Notes under the pieces: generated by a model
What the model was told of the DNA's origin: nothing
Seen by the model: only the letters and a program-made list of their open reading frames with translations
Database searches by the model: none
Position numbers and translations under genes: made by a program
Shown: positions 35,395 through 43,273 of the stretch, one piece after another
Layout: every line of letters begins with the position of its first letter
Position numbering within the stretch: the first letter of the stretch is position 1
Assembly (NCBI GenBank): GCA_004028775.1
Contig: RXGA01000001.1
Coordinates: 248,001-312,000 of the forward strand
Length of the DNA: 64,000 bases
Reading direction: 5' to 3'
Source: Candidatus Methanosuratincola subterraneus
GTDB taxonomy: Archaea > Thermoproteota > Methanomethylicia > Methanomethylicales > Methanomethylicaceae

Positions 35395-36180
35395 TCAGAA
35401 CTCGAACTTCCTTATTATGTTCTTCTCCTCGGCTCCGGTGATCTCTGCAATGACATGGATGTAATTTCCCAGGCCTGAGCTCTCAATCCTGGGCTTAAGA
35501 AGCTCGTCTATCTGGAAAATCCCTGCGGAGTTCGACAATGAAATCCTAACTATCACCGGCTTCTCTGGCGCGATCCCTTCCTGTATCCTCACCTTTTCCA
35601 CGCTCAGTGCCGAGACCGAGTGGATGTCGATCTTCCCTGCCTCAAATGGGAGCCTGGCCCTCCCCTTTTCCATGTCGAGGGCATCTGCCACCTTCACCAC
35701 GCCCCCCTCCAAAGTCAGCGGTCTGTGCGGCTCTTCATGTGACACGATCGCATGCATCACTTCTGAAGTCACAACTGTTGCGTCATAGGGGCTGTAGATG
35801 CCATCAAGTATAGCCGACAGCGCATTCATCGCGACAGCCGCACCGAACAGCTCGTGCCCCTGCCTGGCTACGATCATGCCCGCATCATGGAAGAGGGCCC
35901 CAAGGACGACCACAACCTCCGCATCCTCTTTCCCCATCGCATAATCCTTCATTATGCCCGGCACAACGCCGTTTTTCATGAGGATCCTGAGTATCTTAAG
36001 AGCCGAATTCGCGACTATCTTGACATGCGTGACTCCGTGATCGGTATACCCGAGCCGCTCGATGGCCATTATGTTCGAGCACTTCCAAATTGCCTTGAGC
36101 CTCTCATCCTTCTCGATCTTCTGGACTATTGCCCTCAGCTTTTCGTTGCCTCCGCAAGGCAGGCTGAAATCAAGGGACAT
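35395..36180 (-). CDS. HD-domain phosphohydrolase
   Basis: A 261 aa metal-dependent phosphohydrolase of unknown substrate. The HD motifs are TDHGVTHVKIVAN, ALFHDAGMI, HAIVSHEEPH and VKVADALDMEKGRA. A C-terminal beta-rich domain of about 80 residues (VRIQEGIAPEKPVIVRISLS) follows. This layout occurs in a conserved archaeal family often annotated as metal-dependent phosphohydrolase. I chose the ATG at 36180, which has GGAGGTCT just upstream; the open frame extends 24 codons more. It follows marC after about 50 bp and may be cotranscribed. Confidence 0.8.
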   Translation of the reverse strand: MSLDFSLPCGGNEKLRAIVQKIEKDERLKAIWKCSNIMAIERLGYTDHGVTHVKIVANSALKILRILMKNGVVPGIMKDYAMGKEDAEVVVVLGALFHDAGMIVARQGHELFGAAVAMNALSAILDGIYSPYDATVVTSEVMHAIVSHEEPHRPLTLEGGVVKVADALDMEKGRARLPFEAGKIDIHSVSALSVEKVRIQEGIAPEKPVIVRISLSNSAGIFQIDELLKPRIESSGLGNYIHVIAEITGAEEKNIIRKFEF

Positions 36181-36229
36181 ATTCAGACCTCCATTAAGAC
36201 ATAGACAGTTAGCCGTGCAGCCGCGGACT

Positions 36230-36826
36230 CTACCCTCCAATATATGCTCCAACCAGCCCGCTCCTTATCATGCCTATCGCGATTGCAGATAGTATGAATG
36301 CCATTACCCTTGATATAATCGTTGATCCCGCCCTTCCAAGCACCTTCATGAGCTTGTTGGAGGATCTCAGGAGCGCCCACTGCAGGATGACATTCGTTAT
36401 TATTGCGAAAAATGCCACCAAAGGACCGTTTGGAGGCTGCATCAAATACATGACCGTGTAGATGCTGCCCGGGCCTGCCATGAGTGGGGTAGCGAGGGGG
36501 ACTATTGCTACATCTTCCCTGTTCATCCAGCGCCCCTCCTCCTTGCCCAAGAGGCCCTCGATGGACATTATGAACAGGAGCACCCCGCCAGCTATCTTGA
36601 AGTCGTTCATCGATATGTTGAAAAAATCGAGTATGTAGGTCCCTATAACCGCGAAAACGGCTAAAATTATGAATGCAACCTTCACCGAGTCGTTCAGTAT
36701 TTTGATCTTCTTCTGCGCCTCAAAAGAGCTCGTGAAGGCATGGAAGAGCGGGACATTGCCTATGGGGTCAAATATGATGAACAGCGTCAGAAAACCCTGG
36801 AGGTACACCCACAAAGTGTCGGCCAT
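36230..36826 (-). CDS. MarC-family integral membrane protein
   Basis: A six-helix membrane protein of the MarC/UPF0056 family. Characteristic features are LFIIFDPIGNVPLF in the first helix and PLATPLMAGPGSIYTVMYL in the middle. The function is unknown; the old link with multiple antibiotic resistance was withdrawn. The 198 aa length is normal. It is divergent from the aminotransferase. Confidence 0.88.
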   Translation of the reverse strand: MADTLWVYLQGFLTLFIIFDPIGNVPLFHAFTSSFEAQKKIKILNDSVKVAFIILAVFAVIGTYILDFFNISMNDFKIAGGVLLFIMSIEGLLGKEEGRWMNREDVAIVPLATPLMAGPGSIYTVMYLMQPPNGPLVAFFAIITNVILQWALLRSSNKLMKVLGRAGSTIISRVMAFILSAIAIGMIRSGLVGAYIGG

Positions 36827-36852
36827 GCACAGTCACTTTCATCTCTGCCGAA

Positions 36853-36862
36853 GTTATATATC
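36853..36862 (+). promoter_or_regulatory. Box A of the aminotransferase gene
   Basis: GTTATATATC lies about 28 bp before the ATG at 36886, predicting a leaderless message. Confidence 0.45.
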
Positions 36863-36885
36863 AGTATTAGCTGAAGAAGATAGTG

Positions 36886-38079
36886 ATGCCCAAAGAAAGG
36901 TTTGGTAAAATCTGCCCGTCGCCGATCTCGTTCCTGGAAAAGGGCTGCGCCCCCCCAGTTGGAGTCATAAGGTTTGATGTGGCAGAGCCTGATTTCCCGC
37001 CCCCAGAGGAGGCTGTGGAGGCTACAAGGCAGGCATTGTCGAATGGGAAGTTCAGGTACAGCCCGAGCTGGGGCATTCCAGAGCTCAGGGAGGCATTGGC
37101 AGCCTTCCTCAAATCGACCCGGCAGATCGAATATTCCATGGACGAGATCCTTGTCACGACAGGGGGAAAGTTCGCGAACTACGCCTTCTTCGCCTCGCTA
37201 CTTTGCCCGGGAGACTCTGTCGTGCTCATAAAGCCTTTCTGGACCAGCTTCAAGGCAGTGCCTGAGATGCTTGGGATAAGGACAGTTGAGGTGTGGGCAG
37301 AAGCTCCATTCCATCTCGACGAGGAGGCGCTCAAGTCCGCGGTCGATGGGAGGACGCGCGCCATCGTCCTGAACTCGCCGAACAACCCCACCGGGGGCAT
37401 TCTTGACGAGTCAGACCTGAGGCTGGTCAGAGATTTGGCAGAGGACCATGACTTGCTCGTCCTTTCCGACGAGATAGATTGGGCTTATGTCTACGGCGGC
37501 AGGCGCTTCGTATCTCCCGCTTCAATAGAAGGCCTAAGGGATCGGGTGGTAGTGACTGACGGCTTCTCCAAGGTCTTCTGCATGACCGGTTGGAGAGTGG
37601 GTTTCGCAGCAGGGCCAAAAAAACTGGTAGATCGCCTGCACATGGTCCAAGAGCACGCAGTGAGCTCCCCATCGACATTCGCCCAATACGGCTGCCTGCG
37701 GGCGCTTGAAGTCTACCGGAAATACCTTGAGAGAAACCTTGCGGACTGCAGGCGCAACCTGGAAATTGTTTTGGACAGGTTGAACTCCACCGGCGCGATA
37801 GCATGCCCCGAGCCTGAGGGCGGATTTTATGCCTATCCGAAGATAGACCCTGCCTTCTGCTCTAGCTTGGAATTTTGCGAGGTACTCTTGGAACGCGAGG
37901 GGGTGGCCGTGATTCCTGGCGAGTATTTTGGAGACGACAGGAACCACTTCAGGCTCTGCTATGCAGTCCAACGGGAATTGTTGGAGGAGGGTCTCGAGAG
38001 GGTGGTCAGGTTCGCTGAAGGCCTGAAAAGCAAGAAAGAAAGCAGACCAGTGGAAGGAAATGATATAAAAATAAAATAA
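36886..38079 (+). CDS. Class I/II pyridoxal-phosphate aminotransferase
   Basis: Aspartate-aminotransferase-fold enzyme. The Schiff-base lysine lies in DGFSKVFCMTGWRVGF; other cofactor motifs are NSPNNPTGGILDE and SDEIDWAYVY. Amino-donor choice (aspartate, aromatic or alanine) cannot be read off. I chose the ATG at 36886; a GTG one codon upstream is equally open but the promoter makes it the first transcribed base at best. 397 aa, normal. The C-terminus ends in a lysine-rich tail (ESRPVEGNDIKIK). Confidence 0.88.
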   Translation: MPKERFGKICPSPISFLEKGCAPPVGVIRFDVAEPDFPPPEEAVEATRQALSNGKFRYSPSWGIPELREALAAFLKSTRQIEYSMDEILVTTGGKFANYAFFASLLCPGDSVVLIKPFWTSFKAVPEMLGIRTVEVWAEAPFHLDEEALKSAVDGRTRAIVLNSPNNPTGGILDESDLRLVRDLAEDHDLLVLSDEIDWAYVYGGRRFVSPASIEGLRDRVVVTDGFSKVFCMTGWRVGFAAGPKKLVDRLHMVQEHAVSSPSTFAQYGCLRALEVYRKYLERNLADCRRNLEIVLDRLNSTGAIACPEPEGGFYAYPKIDPAFCSSLEFCEVLLEREGVAVIPGEYFGDDRNHFRLCYAVQRELLEEGLERVVRFAEGLKSKKESRPVEGNDIKIK

Positions 38080-38099
38080 AAAAGAAATAAAATAGAAAA

Positions 38100-38243
38100 T
38101 TACTTTGATGAGGCCCTAAAGAAAGCCCCGCAGCTTGGGCACTTGTAAAGCCCGACAGTTACTGCCTTCTTGCCCTTGGGTGCTAGCGTCCAAGTTTTTT
38201 CTGGTTTTGCGACCTCAGTTCCACACTTTGAACACTTTGCCAT
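38100..38243 (-). CDS. Cren7-like zinc-ribbon chromatin protein (47 aa)
   Basis: A very small protein: MAKCSKCG, a linker, then [25 protein letters not shown] and AFFRASSK. Two CxxC pairs form a zinc ribbon. The middle and C-terminal part aligns with the Cren7 core as I remember it (W-LAPKGRKGVKIGLFK, P--GK-FR), so this looks like a Cren7-related SH3-like fold in which CPSCG replaces the loop DPETG. GATGGT lies upstream of the ATG and a box A (CTTTTAAG) at 38283-38290. It converges on the aminotransferase with 20 bp between stops. Known Cren7 proteins of Thermoproteota coat and bend DNA; I infer a related role here. Confidence 0.8.
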   Translation of the reverse strand: MAKCSKCGTEVAKPEKTWTLAPKGKKAVTVGLYKCPSCGAFFRASSK

Positions 38244-38282
38244 TTTTACCATCTCTGGATTTCTCATTAACATGGGTCTGAG

Positions 38283-38290
38283 CTTAAAAG
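38283..38290 (-). promoter_or_regulatory. Box A of the Cren7-like gene
   Basis: CTTTTAAG on the minus strand predicts a start near 38262 and a leader of about 20 nt carrying GATGG. The remaining DNA up to 38508 holds only the promoter of the next plus-strand gene (AATATTATAACAT near 38468-38480) and AT-rich sequence. Confidence 0.45.
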
Positions 38291-38508
38291 GTTTACCAAA
38301 ATCTGCTGCACCGATCTTCCATCAATTTTTGCATGCATGTAATGACAGTTCTTGCTTGCGCCCCAAACGAATATTGTTTACCAGTTTACTTTTATATAGA
38401 GAAGCTAGAGGGGAAATTTAAAAAATTGCACAATTTGATGATCTCATTTTGCCCCGCCAAAAAAAGGAAATATTATAACATGCATCAGTTCAATCTAATC
38501 TGATCCTA

Positions 38509-38877
38509 ATGGCTACTTCGTTCGTTCTGGACTCAAACGTGTGCAACCACAAAAGCAGGGTGGTTGCCACATTCGAGGCTGGATCAATCTCGTTTGTTGT
38601 CGAGTCGTCCTGCCCTCTCGTGAATGACTTTGGCAAGGCTTTGTCCTCGTCACCGCTGAAGGTAAGGGAGATCACGAGGAGGATCTGCGAGAACCCCATT
38701 TACGTCAAGGCCACCGAGAACAACGTGCACCCGAACTGCATTGTGCCCTGTGGCGTGGCGATGTGCGGATGGACTGAGGCAGGTTTGGTCTCAAAGACGC
38801 TCCTGGAGAGGTTCCCTTCGCAGTGCGTTACTTATGAAAGGGGCGGAGGAAGGGAGATCGATCTCAGTAAGTCTTGA
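38509..38877 (+). CDS. Cysteine-rich conserved protein (possibly DUF6951)
   Basis: A 122 aa protein with spaced cysteines: Cys12 (SNVCNHKS), SSCPLV, RICENPIY, PNCIVPCGVAMCGW and QCVTYE. The pattern SxVC, then SSCPLV, NPIY and a C-terminal VPCGV with an EAGLVSK helix matches small archaeal/bacterial proteins I recall as DUF6951, of unknown function. Metal or cluster binding is plausible. The transcript should be nearly leaderless given the box A near 38470. Its last 14 bases overlap the convergent ACT gene. Confidence 0.6.
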   Translation: MATSFVLDSNVCNHKSRVVATFEAGSISFVVESSCPLVNDFGKALSSSPLKVREITRRICENPIYVKATENNVHPNCIVPCGVAMCGWTEAGLVSKTLLERFPSQCVTYERGGGREIDLSKS

Positions 38878-39241
38878 TCCCCGCCTCGGATAGCGCATTC
38901 TTGGCTTTCGACTCGTCGTCGACCTTTATAACTATCCTGCCCAAGTCCATTGTGTACGCATAGTCGACATTGATGCCTTTCTCGCCGAGGACCTTGACCG
39001 CGTTGTGGAGATCTTCCATGTCTATTATTAGCACTTCGACCAGGTTCACTGCAGTGTTGGCGTTTCTAAGCGCTTCTACAGCCTTCTCCGGGGCATCCAG
39101 TATGCACCTCACGATGCCATAGTTCCCCGCCTCGGCTATGCCCATTGCGAGGACCCTTATCTGGTTCCTTTCAAATAAATCGATCAAATTCGAGAGCCTT
39201 CCTGGCTTGTTCTCGAGGAATATGCTGAACTGCTTGACCAT
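38864..39241 (-). CDS. ACT-domain protein paired with the CoA ligase
   Basis: A 125 aa protein with two ACT domains in tandem (VKQFSIFLENKPGRLSNLID and a second beginning near GRIVIKVDDESKAKNAL), a ligand-binding fold usual for amino-acid sensing. The ATG at 39241 follows GGGGGAT with ideal spacing and begins 11 bp after the ligase stop. Such ACT proteins regularly follow PaaK-type ligases in archaea and may regulate them. The longer open frame upstream is the shifted reading of the ligase gene. Confidence 0.85.
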   Translation of the reverse strand: MVKQFSIFLENKPGRLSNLIDLFERNQIRVLAMGIAEAGNYGIVRCILDAPEKAVEALRNANTAVNLVEVLIIDMEDLHNAVKVLGEKGINVDYAYTMDLGRIVIKVDDESKAKNALSEAGIKTY

Positions 39242-39252
39242 CAAAAATCCCC

Positions 39253-40545
39253 CTAAATCTTCCTTAGGTCTATTATCCTTTGAGCTTTTCCTTCGCTCCT
39301 TGGCAGCGTCCTCGGCTCTGTGAGCTCGACCGCTGCGCTTATGCTCAGCACATCCCTTAGCTCTTCCTCGAGGCGCTTCTGGAGGTCGACTATTTCTGTC
39401 AGCCTGTCGCTCTTGAAGTTCTCGGACACTTCCACCTTCACAAGCAGGCGGTCCAGCGGGCCATCTCTGTCGACTACGAGCTGGTAGAATGGCGTTAGCC
39501 CCTCGAAGCCCGATATGACCTCTTCGATCTGGCTCGGGAAGACGCAAATCCCCCTGATCTTCAGCATATCGTCGGTCCTGCCAAGGATCTTCTTTATCCT
39601 TGCATGAGCCATGCCGCACTCGCAGACCTCGTCGTCCAGTATTGTTATGTCGCGCGTCCGGTACCTGAGGAGCGGCATCCCCTCCTTCTCCAGCGTCGTG
39701 ACTACCATCTCCCCTTTCTCCCCGGGCTCGAGAACTTCACCTGTGTTGGGATCGATTATCTCCACGAAGTAGTGGTCTTCCCAGACGTGCAAGCCGTTCT
39801 TCTTCCTGCACTCTATTGCAACGCCTGGACCATTGAGCTCCGACATCCCATAAATGTCATGCGCAGACTGGACGAATTCCTCCTCCAGGACTTTCCGCGT
39901 GCTCTCCGACCAGGGCTCTGCCCCCAATACTCCAACCCTCAGCTTAAGGTCTTTCTTCGGGTCAATCCCTTCCTCCTTTGCGCTCTCCGAAAGGAAGAGT
40001 GCATACGACGGCGTGCACGCCAGCACTGTTGTGCCCAGATCTTTCATCAACTTGAGTTGCCTCTTCGTGTTGCCTGTGCTCGCGGGTATTACCTTGGATC
40101 CTAGACGCTCTGCCCCGTAGTGGAGGCCGAGCCCGCCGGTGAAGAGACCATACCCGTAGGCCACCTGCACTACGTCGTCGCTCGTGACCCCACAGACCTC
40201 GAGGCACCTCTTGTTAAGCTCAGCCCAAGCGTCTATGTCCCTCTTGGTGTATGCCACCACTGTCGGGTTCCCTGTGGTGCCTGAAGATGCATGCATCCTC
40301 ACGATCTTGGACTTATCGACTGATATGAGCCCGAGCGGATAATTGTCGCGCAGATCGGTCTTGGTCGTGAACGGGATCTTCCTGATGTCTTCAGGACGGA
40401 AGTTTGTGATGTCGATCCCTGCCTCCTTCAGCCTCCGCCTATAGAAGGGCGAGTTCTCGTAGACCCTGGCGACGACTTCTTTAAGCTTCCTGGACTGCAC
40501 TTCCTTGATCTCTTTTTTACCCATTGAATACGCTTGGATGGACAT
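39253..40545 (-). CDS. paaK: Phenylacetate-CoA ligase family enzyme
   Basis: AMP-forming acyl-CoA synthetase of the PaaK type (430 aa). The nucleotide-binding P-loop is ASSGTTGNPTVVAYTKRD, followed by AYGYGLFTGGLGLHYGAERLG and IYGMSELNGPGVAIEC; the C-terminal AMP-binding domain contains GRTDDMLKIRGI. The pairing with an ACT protein is typical of archaeal arylacetate activation linked to aromatic amino-acid fermentation through 2-oxoacid oxidoreductases, but the acyl substrate here is not determined. Start ATG at 40545; an internal ATG seven codons in is possible. Confidence 0.88.
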   Translation of the reverse strand: MSIQAYSMGKKEIKEVQSRKLKEVVARVYENSPFYRRRLKEAGIDITNFRPEDIRKIPFTTKTDLRDNYPLGLISVDKSKIVRMHASSGTTGNPTVVAYTKRDIDAWAELNKRCLEVCGVTSDDVVQVAYGYGLFTGGLGLHYGAERLGSKVIPASTGNTKRQLKLMKDLGTTVLACTPSYALFLSESAKEEGIDPKKDLKLRVGVLGAEPWSESTRKVLEEEFVQSAHDIYGMSELNGPGVAIECRKKNGLHVWEDHYFVEIIDPNTGEVLEPGEKGEMVVTTLEKEGMPLLRYRTRDITILDDEVCECGMAHARIKKILGRTDDMLKIRGICVFPSQIEEVISGFEGLTPFYQLVVDRDGPLDRLLVKVEVSENFKSDRLTEIVDLQKRLEEELRDVLSISAAVELTEPRTLPRSEGKAQRIIDLRKI

Positions 40546-40665
40546 ACTGCTCAGCGGAAATTATGGCGGGTGCACCAATTTTATTCCTTTTGGCTAAAAA
40601 TTCTCGACCACCGTCTGCCCTACATTAAAATACTATGCTGTCTTAGATGATCAAGGGGGGTTTGG

Positions 40666-42042
40666 TTGAAGGTTGCTCTCGTCAATCCTCCTGCCCACCA
40701 GAGTTTCGAAATCCAGTCTGCATTGGGCCTGAATGCACCGCCCTTGGGGCTGGCGTACATTGGCGCGGTCCTTGAAAGGGACGGCTATGATGTGACTATG
40801 ATTGATGCACCAATCTCATGCGAATCACAAGAAGGCGTGATTAAAAAGTTACAGTCGATGAAGCCAGATGTGATAGGAGTCACATCAACGACTCCAAACA
40901 TAGGCAATGCTGTGAGTTTAATCACAAAAATAAAACAAAAGATGCCAGGCACAGTTACAGTACTCGGAGGCTGTCACATCACGTTCCTGCCCGAGGAGAC
41001 AATGGGCATGTGCCCCGCGATCGATGTCGGGGTGATCGGCGAGGGCGAAGCCACAATGCTGGACCTCGTGCGTTCTGTCGAGGATGGAAGACCGCTGGAT
41101 GCAGTCGACGGGATTGCGATTAGGGAAGGGGGGAAGATCCGAAAGACCAGGCCGCGCCGCCTGATCGAGGATCTTGACAGCCTCCCTTTCCCTGCGAGGC
41201 ATCTGTTGCCGATGGAGCAGTACACAGCGCTCGGCGAAAGGACGCCCATAGGGAATGTGATCACGAGCAGAGGGTGCCCGTTCAGGTGCATATTCTGCGC
41301 TTCTTCTAGGATCTATGGCAACACATTCCGCGCGAGGAGCCCTGAGAACGTGGTCGAGGAGGTCAGTGAACTGGTGGACAAGTACCGGATAAATTTCATT
41401 GAGTTTGTAGACGACACATTCACAATAAACAAAAAGCGTTCTTTCCGATTGGCAGGGCTGCTCCGGAAACTTGACATCTCCTGGGCATTCGGTTCCAGGG
41501 TGGACACGATCTCCAGCGAGGTTCTCCAGGCATTCAGGCGTGCCGGGGCACTGATGTTCTACATGGGCATCGAGTCCGCCTCTGAGAGGGTCCTGCGCAT
41601 AATAAGGAAAGGCATAACGCTGGGGCAGGTCAGATCAGCCATCTCTTCAGCCAAGAAAGCAGGTCTGGAGGTGACCGGATCGTTCATAATCGGGACCCCT
41701 GGAGAGAGCAAGGAGGAAGCGATGGAGACCATAAAATTCGCGATCCAATCGGGGATTGACTATGCGCAGTTCACGGCGATGACCCCGTACCCTGGAACGG
41801 AGGTTTACGATTTCGCCAAAGCGAACAATCTCCTGGAAACTGAAGACTGGTCGAAATTCACCACGATCAAGCCGGTCATGCGGACTTTCGAGATGACTGC
41901 TGAGGAGATCCGCTCGCTAGTCTCGATGGCTTACAGGAGATTCTACCTGCGGCCGAAGTTCTTGATCATGCAGGTTGCCAAGAGGCGGATCCTCATGCTG
42001 AAGCCGATCCTGAAGCGGTACTTGGCGAAGAGGAGTAGCTGA
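40666..42042 (+). CDS. Cobalamin-binding radical SAM enzyme
   Basis: A B12-dependent radical SAM protein (458 aa). The N-terminal Rossmann domain (VALVNPPAHQ...PPLGLAYIGAVLERDG) is the B12-binding type, though the His-on motif DxHxxG is not visible. The radical SAM core has GCPFRCIFCAS with CxxxCxxC and later GIESASERVLRIIRKG. Family members methylate unreactive carbons or modify lipids and cofactors; the substrate is unknown. It begins with TTG, six bases after a run of six Gs that serves as ribosome-binding site. Confidence 0.86.
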   Translation: MKVALVNPPAHQSFEIQSALGLNAPPLGLAYIGAVLERDGYDVTMIDAPISCESQEGVIKKLQSMKPDVIGVTSTTPNIGNAVSLITKIKQKMPGTVTVLGGCHITFLPEETMGMCPAIDVGVIGEGEATMLDLVRSVEDGRPLDAVDGIAIREGGKIRKTRPRRLIEDLDSLPFPARHLLPMEQYTALGERTPIGNVITSRGCPFRCIFCASSRIYGNTFRARSPENVVEEVSELVDKYRINFIEFVDDTFTINKKRSFRLAGLLRKLDISWAFGSRVDTISSEVLQAFRRAGALMFYMGIESASERVLRIIRKGITLGQVRSAISSAKKAGLEVTGSFIIGTPGESKEEAMETIKFAIQSGIDYAQFTAMTPYPGTEVYDFAKANNLLETEDWSKFTTIKPVMRTFEMTAEEIRSLVSMAYRRFYLRPKFLIMQVAKRRILMLKPILKRYLAKRSS

Positions 42043-42088
42043 CAAGCAAGGCTGCGCGGGAAACTCGAGTAGCTCAGGGACCACCCCA

Positions 42089-42634
42089 TCATCCGCCAAT
42101 CGACTTGATCAGCTCCTCCTTGAGGCTCCTCTGCAAAATCTGCTGGTAAGCGCTTACCCCCTTCGAGGATCTCTGTCCCAAGATCTTCCTGCAGATCGAG
42201 GGGTCCCGCACAGTCTCCAGCAGCCGGATCGCGAAGGCATGCCTCCAACTAGCGACCCTTATCCTCCTCCCGAGGATCATCTCGGTGTACTTGTGGTTTA
42301 TGTTGAGCGCTTGCCTGCGGGTCAGCCCAAAGATCCTTTCCTCTGCTTTCTTGTCCTTTGCATGGTCCTTGAGATAGGGCAGTATCGAGGGCATTATCAG
42401 AACCTCGCGCTTATCCCCCTCCTGCCCGACACGGACTACCCCCTGCTGGAAATCAATGTCCCCTTTCCTGATCGAGAGAAGCTCGGATGTCTTCATGCCT
42501 GTAGTCGGATAGAGGCTCATCAGGACGAAGTCCCTGAGGCTTATCTCCTTCTTCCTGTACAGGGCCCTTATCCTGTCCAGGAACTCGCCGACTTCCGACC
42601 AAGTTGGGACATCATCAAGTTTCAGCTTTGCCAT
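42089..42634 (-). CDS. Degenerate tyrosine-recombinase paralogue
   Basis: A 181 aa protein clearly related to its upstream neighbour (shared TTGM/IRTSELL, RRQ-LNI-H-YT, GRRIR, RHA-AIR-LE). Several catalytic positions of a tyrosine recombinase are lost: the first Arg is Lys48 (TTGMKTSE), the HxxR His is Ala128 (VASWRHA) and the GHS His is Gln154 (ILGQRSS). Arg131 and Tyr163 are kept. It may be a DNA-binding accessory or inhibitor rather than an enzyme. It follows the intact copy by 24 bp. Confidence 0.78.
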   Translation of the reverse strand: MAKLKLDDVPTWSEVGEFLDRIRALYRKKEISLRDFVLMSLYPTTGMKTSELLSIRKGDIDFQQGVVRVGQEGDKREVLIMPSILPYLKDHAKDKKAEERIFGLTRRQALNINHKYTEMILGRRIRVASWRHAFAIRLLETVRDPSICRKILGQRSSKGVSAYQQILQRSLKEELIKSIGG

Positions 42635-42658
42635 TTTTGATTACCGTCATACCTTTAG

Positions 42659-43222
42659 TCAGTTTATCTTTATCGCATCTGAAACCTCTTTCATCCTGTC
42701 GCCTATCGTGAAGTCCAGATAGATCTTAACGGTCTCCAGCCTCGAGTGACCGATCAGCCTCCTGCAGAGCTCTATATCCCTGGTCTTCTCGAGGATACGT
42801 ATTGCGTAGGCGTGGCGCAGGGCGTGGCTCCTGATGCGCCTGCCCAAAAACCTCTGCGTGTACCTGTGGGTTATGTTGAGCACCTGGCGCCTGCTCAGGT
42901 CGAAAACCCTCTCGTCCCCTATCTGCTTGAAGTACTCTTTGACGTATGCCTTCAAGTCCTGGCTGAGGATAGTCTGCCTGGCGAATTCGTCCTTCTTCTT
43001 CAGCTGGGTTATCGTGATGATGTTGGTCTCGAAGTCAAAGTCGGACTTCTTGAGGAGCAGGAGTTCAGAGGTCCTTATCCCGGTCGTGGCGAGCAAGCCT
43101 ATGACGCAGAGGTCCCTGAGCGGCGCCTCGCCTTGCCTGTAGGCCTTGATCATCGAACTGACGAGGAGCTCAACTTCCCTCCAGGACGGGACATCCCTCA
43201 GCTCCAGCCTCTGCTTGGGCAC
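42659..43222 (-). CDS. Tyrosine recombinase (integrase) catalytic-domain protein
   Basis: A 187 aa protein containing only a short N-terminal segment and the catalytic domain of a phage-integrase/Xer-type recombinase. The expected residues are present: Arg50 (TGIRTSELL), His133 and Arg136 (SHALRHAY), His159 (IGHSRLETV) and Tyr168 (KIYLDF). It lacks the usual arm- or core-binding N-terminal domain of XerA-length proteins. No phage genes, att repeats or tRNA are seen around it, so it may be a resident chromosomal enzyme or a remnant of an element. Confidence 0.85.
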   Translation of the reverse strand: MPKQRLELRDVPSWREVELLVSSMIKAYRQGEAPLRDLCVIGLLATTGIRTSELLLLKKSDFDFETNIITITQLKKKDEFARQTILSQDLKAYVKEYFKQIGDERVFDLSRRQVLNITHRYTQRFLGRRIRSHALRHAYAIRILEKTRDIELCRRLIGHSRLETVKIYLDFTIGDRMKEVSDAIKIN

Positions 43223-43273
43223 GCATTACACCCTGTTTCCCTAATATGTCGGATCGGAGGGTATAAAATCTTT

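Noticed and set aside
38430-38505. C/D-like RNA between TTGATGAT and TCTGATCC
   Set aside because: The promoter of the next gene lies inside the supposed RNA, and the boxes are too common in AT-rich DNA to be meaningful alone.
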